Origin: UBA1124 sp963933095
GTDB lineage: Bacteria; Pseudomonadota; Gammaproteobacteria; Pseudomonadales; Cellvibrionaceae
Length of the DNA stretch: 15,433 nt
Direction of reading: 5' to 3'
Assembly: GCA_963933095.1 (NCBI GenBank)
Contig: CAWVSV010000060.1
Location: forward strand, 1-15,433
Positions 15,344 through 15,433 of the stretch are shown piece by piece. The translations under genes and the position numbers were made by a program. The first letter of the stretch is position 1. Each line of letters opens with the position of its first letter. The notes under the pieces were generated by a model. That model was not told where the DNA came from and searched no databases. It saw only the letters and a list, made by a program, of their open reading frames with translations.

Positions 15344-15433
15344 TCAGTTAATTACATCTATAGCTTGGCGTCCAATATTTGTACCCGCCTGCAGGTTCAG
15401 TTGACGTCCATTACCGCTGACCGTCACTGTAAC
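15344..15433 (-). CDS. tsaE: Probable TsaE C-terminal fragment (window edge)
   Basis: An open minus-strand frame enters from the right edge and ends at the TGA 15344-15346, giving the last 29 residues of a protein (VTVTVSGNGRQLNL..., ending AIDVIN). The ATPase TsaE (YjeE) helps make the t6A modification of tRNA, and its gene normally lies directly upstream of amiB. The fragment contains none of the TsaE ATP-binding motifs, so the call rests on position, strand, the 20-nt spacing to amiB and general resemblance of the tail. Confidence 0.65.
   Translation of the reverse strand, partial: VTVTVSGNGRQLNLQAGTNIGRQAIDVIN

Overview
The window looks like chromosomal DNA from a gammaproteobacterium. 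The minus strand carries, in transcription order, tsaE-amiB-mutL-(insert)-miaA-hfq-hflX-hflK-hflC-hisZ-purA, the gene order known from Pseudomonas, Cellvibrio and related groups. HisZ and a MutL with an endonuclease-type C-terminus fit a non-enteric lineage. My impression is of a marine Cellvibrionales-like organism; that placement is inferred from protein similarity as I remember it and was not tested.

Layout from left to right. 1-2474: purA (C-terminus cut by the window edge) and hisZ, behind a leader that holds a palindrome, a possible promoter and two terminator-like hairpins. 2647-4680: hflC and hflK, the membrane regulators of the FtsH protease, with a terminator after hflC and a promoter-like site with a perfect inverted repeat before hflK. 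4912-6655: the GTPase gene hflX and the RNA chaperone gene hfq, separated by a strong hairpin. 6789-7769: miaA, the tRNA dimethylallyltransferase gene. 12069-15323: mutL and amiB. 15344-15433: the last 29 codons of what is probably tsaE.

The unusual part is 7904-11982. Three tightly packed genes on the opposite strand sit between mutL and miaA, which are normally adjacent. They encode a small secreted PstS-like binding protein, a secreted outer-membrane beta-barrel (porin-like) protein, and a two-transmembrane GGDEF-EAL protein with a periplasmic sensor domain. The first two genes overlap by 32 nt and the third starts 4 nt after the second, so they form one operon. I infer an envelope-sensing unit that sets cyclic-di-GMP levels in response to something in the periplasm; the ligand is unknown.

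At the far border of this insert, just after the mutL stop codon, lies a second, diverged copy of the last 16-17 codons of mutL (37 of 50 bases identical, no gaps). It is out of frame with mutL and looks like a recombination scar. This suggests that the mutL-miaA junction was rebuilt when the three-gene unit arrived or when mutL was exchanged with a relative's allele.
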